Part shown: positions 62,538 to 64,000 of the stretch, in pieces
Layout: each line of letters starts with the position of its first letter
Numbering within the stretch: the stretch's first letter is position 1
Source: Candidatus Zixiibacteriota bacterium
GTDB taxonomy: Bacteria > Zixibacteria > MSB-5A5 > GN15 > FEB-12
DNA length: 64,000 nt
Assembly: GCA_022571845.1 (NCBI GenBank)
Contig: JACZXB010000010.1
Span: 82,586 to 146,585 of the forward strand
Direction: 5' to 3'
Made by a program: the position numbers and the translations under genes
The notes under the pieces: model-generated
What the model was told of the DNA's origin: nothing
Seen by the model: only the letters and a program-made list of their open reading frames with translations
Databases searched by the model: none

Positions 62538-64000
62538 ATGAAAAAAACCTACATCGTGTCTGCCATATTTCTTATAGCTTCAACTGTCTTTGCTCAATCT
62601 GAGCAGCCGCAAAAAATTGAACCCGGCAGTAATATCCGAGGTGAGCTTAACGCCGGCGAGATTCATAACTTTCAGGTCGAGCTTAAATCCGGACAGTATA
62701 TCCTTATCGCAGTCAGGCAGATTGGAGTTGATCTGGTGGTAAAAGTAAATGACCCCAATGGAAAACTCGTTTCGGAAATAGACAGCCCCACTGGTGACAA
62801 AGGCACCGAATTGGTCGAGCTTGTGCCCACTTTGACCGGACTTTATGAATTGCAGTTAAGTTCACTCCTGGAAGATTCCGCCAAAGGGGAATACGAAATT
62901 AAGATACTCAAATCCCGCAGCCCAAAAGAACAAAACGAATATACTCTTGCTAAAATTGCCAGGCGTGAGTCGGGCTTTGCTATTGAAAATGTGCGGGTTT
63001 TTGATGGAGAAAGCGTCTATGAGAACACCACGGTAATTTTTCAAAACGGTAAGATTACTGCCATCGGTAGTGATATTGATATTCCTGAAAAAGTCGAAGT
63101 CATCTCAGGCGAAGGCCGTACTCTTTTGCCGGGACTGATAGAAAGCCATTCGCACATTGCTGCCGCTAATGCTCTTGAGCAGGCTCTGGCATTTGGAGTT
63201 ACTACCGCAATGGGCATGCACGAAGACCCGGTTGCTGTCAGTAAGTTGAAAAGTGAACAGAGCGAAGGCAAAGCCTTTGGGCGCGCTGATATTTTTTCGG
63301 CTGGAAATCTTGTGACGGCACCGAAAGGTCACGGGACAGAATATGGCAGAGATATTCCTACAATTGAGAGAGCCGAAGATGCTCAAAAGATTGTCGATGA
63401 ACGCATCGCTGAAGGCTCGGATTATATCAAGATAGTTTATCAACCCTGCGAACGTTGCATGCCCTCAATTGACTATGAAACATTGGAGGCGCTCATCAAA
63501 GCGGCTCATAAACGGAACAAACTGGCCATTGTCCATATTCATCCCCTTGAATATGCAGAGGATGCTGTCAGGGCTGGCGCCGACGGACTGGCTCATATGT
63601 TTGCCGACCATGTTCCGGATAGCGCCTTTGTAGAACAAATGAGCCAGCGAAACACTTTCGTAATCGTGACGCTAGGTGTCACCTATTATTATGGTGGCGC
63701 AGCAGGCGGCGAAGAGCTGGCGACCGATGACCGCGTCGCCCCCTATCTTGACCCTTTTGCTGCCAAACATCTGACCATCACCAATCCCAATGCAAAACCG
63801 GGTGGCTGGTTTGACCCGGACAGTGTTAGAATATCACTCAAACTATTGCATAAAAAAGGCGTACGCCTTCTGGCCGGTTCCGACCCGCTGAATAGGGGCA
63901 CTGCTTTTGGTATCAGCGTTCACAGGGAAATGGACATACTGGTTGAGGCGGGATTATCTCCGCTGGAGGCTTTGAAATCTGCTACCTCTCTGCCGGCCTC
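62538..64000 (+). CDS. Secreted amidohydrolase with N-terminal PPC-like domain, 3' end outside window
   Basis: The visible 487 residues begin with a signal peptide (MKKTYIVSAIFLIASTVFA). Residues about 28-125 form a beta-sandwich like the bacterial pre-peptidase C-terminal domain (GELNAGEIHNFQVELKSGQ, then LTGLYELQL). The amidohydrolase starts near residue 140 (IENVRVFDGESVYENTTVIF) with the metal motif IESHSH (HxH), a lysine in DYIKIVY, histidines in VHIHP and LAHMF, and the Asp in GSDP. This is the imidazolonepropionase/prolidase-like branch, exported to the periplasm. The gene runs off the window; GAGG precedes the ATG. Confidence 0.85.
   Translation, partial: MKKTYIVSAIFLIASTVFAQSEQPQKIEPGSNIRGELNAGEIHNFQVELKSGQYILIAVRQIGVDLVVKVNDPNGKLVSEIDSPTGDKGTELVELVPTLTGLYELQLSSLLEDSAKGEYEIKILKSRSPKEQNEYTLAKIARRESGFAIENVRVFDGESVYENTTVIFQNGKITAIGSDIDIPEKVEVISGEGRTLLPGLIESHSHIAAANALEQALAFGVTTAMGMHEDPVAVSKLKSEQSEGKAFGRADIFSAGNLVTAPKGHGTEYGRDIPTIERAEDAQKIVDERIAEGSDYIKIVYQPCERCMPSIDYETLEALIKAAHKRNKLAIVHIHPLEYAEDAVRAGADGLAHMFADHVPDSAFVEQMSQRNTFVIVTLGVTYYYGGAAGGEELATDDRVAPYLDPFAAKHLTITNPNAKPGGWFDPDSVRISLKLLHKKGVRLLAGSDPLNRGTAFGISVHREMDILVEAGLSPLEALKSATSLPA

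Overview
The window reads as a chromosomal segment of an uncultivated-type Gram-negative (diderm) bacterium of the FCB superphylum, something like candidate phylum Zixibacteria. That placement is inference. The support is a complete early lipid A pathway with an LpxC-FabZ fusion (typical of the Bacteroidetes/FCB side), an outer-membrane barrel candidate, DUF2480 and DUF4097-type proteins, and many pilins. Most genes are on the minus strand in long, tightly overlapping operons. Two tRNAs and the RNase P RNA are present. There is no rRNA, CRISPR array, transposase or integrase.

Layout. 1-8.4 kb (minus): O-methyltransferase (cut by the window edge), Rieske protein, CcmF, IspH, LipA, PdxT, a Panacea-type toxin-antitoxin candidate, PdxS and an Rrf2 regulator. 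8.7-9.7 kb (plus): IscA-like protein, DUF2480 protein and ISC ferredoxin. 9.8-13.9 kb (plus): four tandem GspG-like pilins, two with an extra C-terminal domain. 13.9-18.3 kb (minus): saccharopine/lysine-dehydrogenase-like enzyme, membrane VWA protein and polyprenyl diphosphate synthase. 18.4-29.0 kb (minus): alpha/beta hydrolase, guaA, nadB, lpxK, waaA, lpxB, a Gfo/Idh/MocA oxidoreductase, lpxA and lpxC-fabZ. 29.2-35.7 kb: an orphan PD-(D/E)XK nuclease candidate, a repeat-rich stretch with two small DNA-binding proteins, a CPBP protease, an outer-membrane protein and a DUF4097 protein. 35.7-39.8 kb (minus): RNase H-fold exonuclease, HEAT-repeat protein and a secreted protein with about 12 copies of a roughly 26-residue repeat. 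40-42.7 kb (minus): two type IV pilins, each behind a sigma-54-type promoter, and an NtrC-type activator. 42.9-44.8 kb (plus): UroD-family protein, GAF protein, a 51-residue membrane protein and a BlaI-type repressor. 44.9-57.4 kb (minus): propionyl-CoA/methylmalonyl-CoA metabolism (epimerase, mutases, biotin carboxylase, BCCP, carboxyltransferase, MeaB). 57.4-62.3 kb (minus): recJ, rnpB, guaB, a zinc-ribbon coiled-coil protein and two tRNAs. 62.5-64 kb (plus): amidohydrolase, cut by the window edge.

The 45-57 kb cluster encodes the whole route propionyl-CoA -> methylmalonyl-CoA -> epimerase -> succinyl-CoA, with the MeaB chaperone. It holds two different mutase large subunits and a single small B12-binding subunit. 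One large subunit has the methylmalonyl-CoA mutase residues (Tyr/Arg). The other has the isobutyryl-CoA mutase residues (Phe/Gln), and its 565 + 136 residue pairing resembles IcmA + IcmB.

The most unusual pattern is that visibly AT-rich, defence- or toxin-like genes sit cleanly inside GC-richer metabolic operons in the same orientation: a Panacea-type pair between pdxS and pdxT, a zinc-ribbon plus HNH nuclease between the carboxyltransferase and biotin carboxylase genes, and an NDT/TIR-like gene between the two subunits of the isobutyryl-CoA-mutase-like enzyme. A fourth AT-rich gene (PD-(D/E)XK) lies beside lpxC. No mobility genes accompany any of them.
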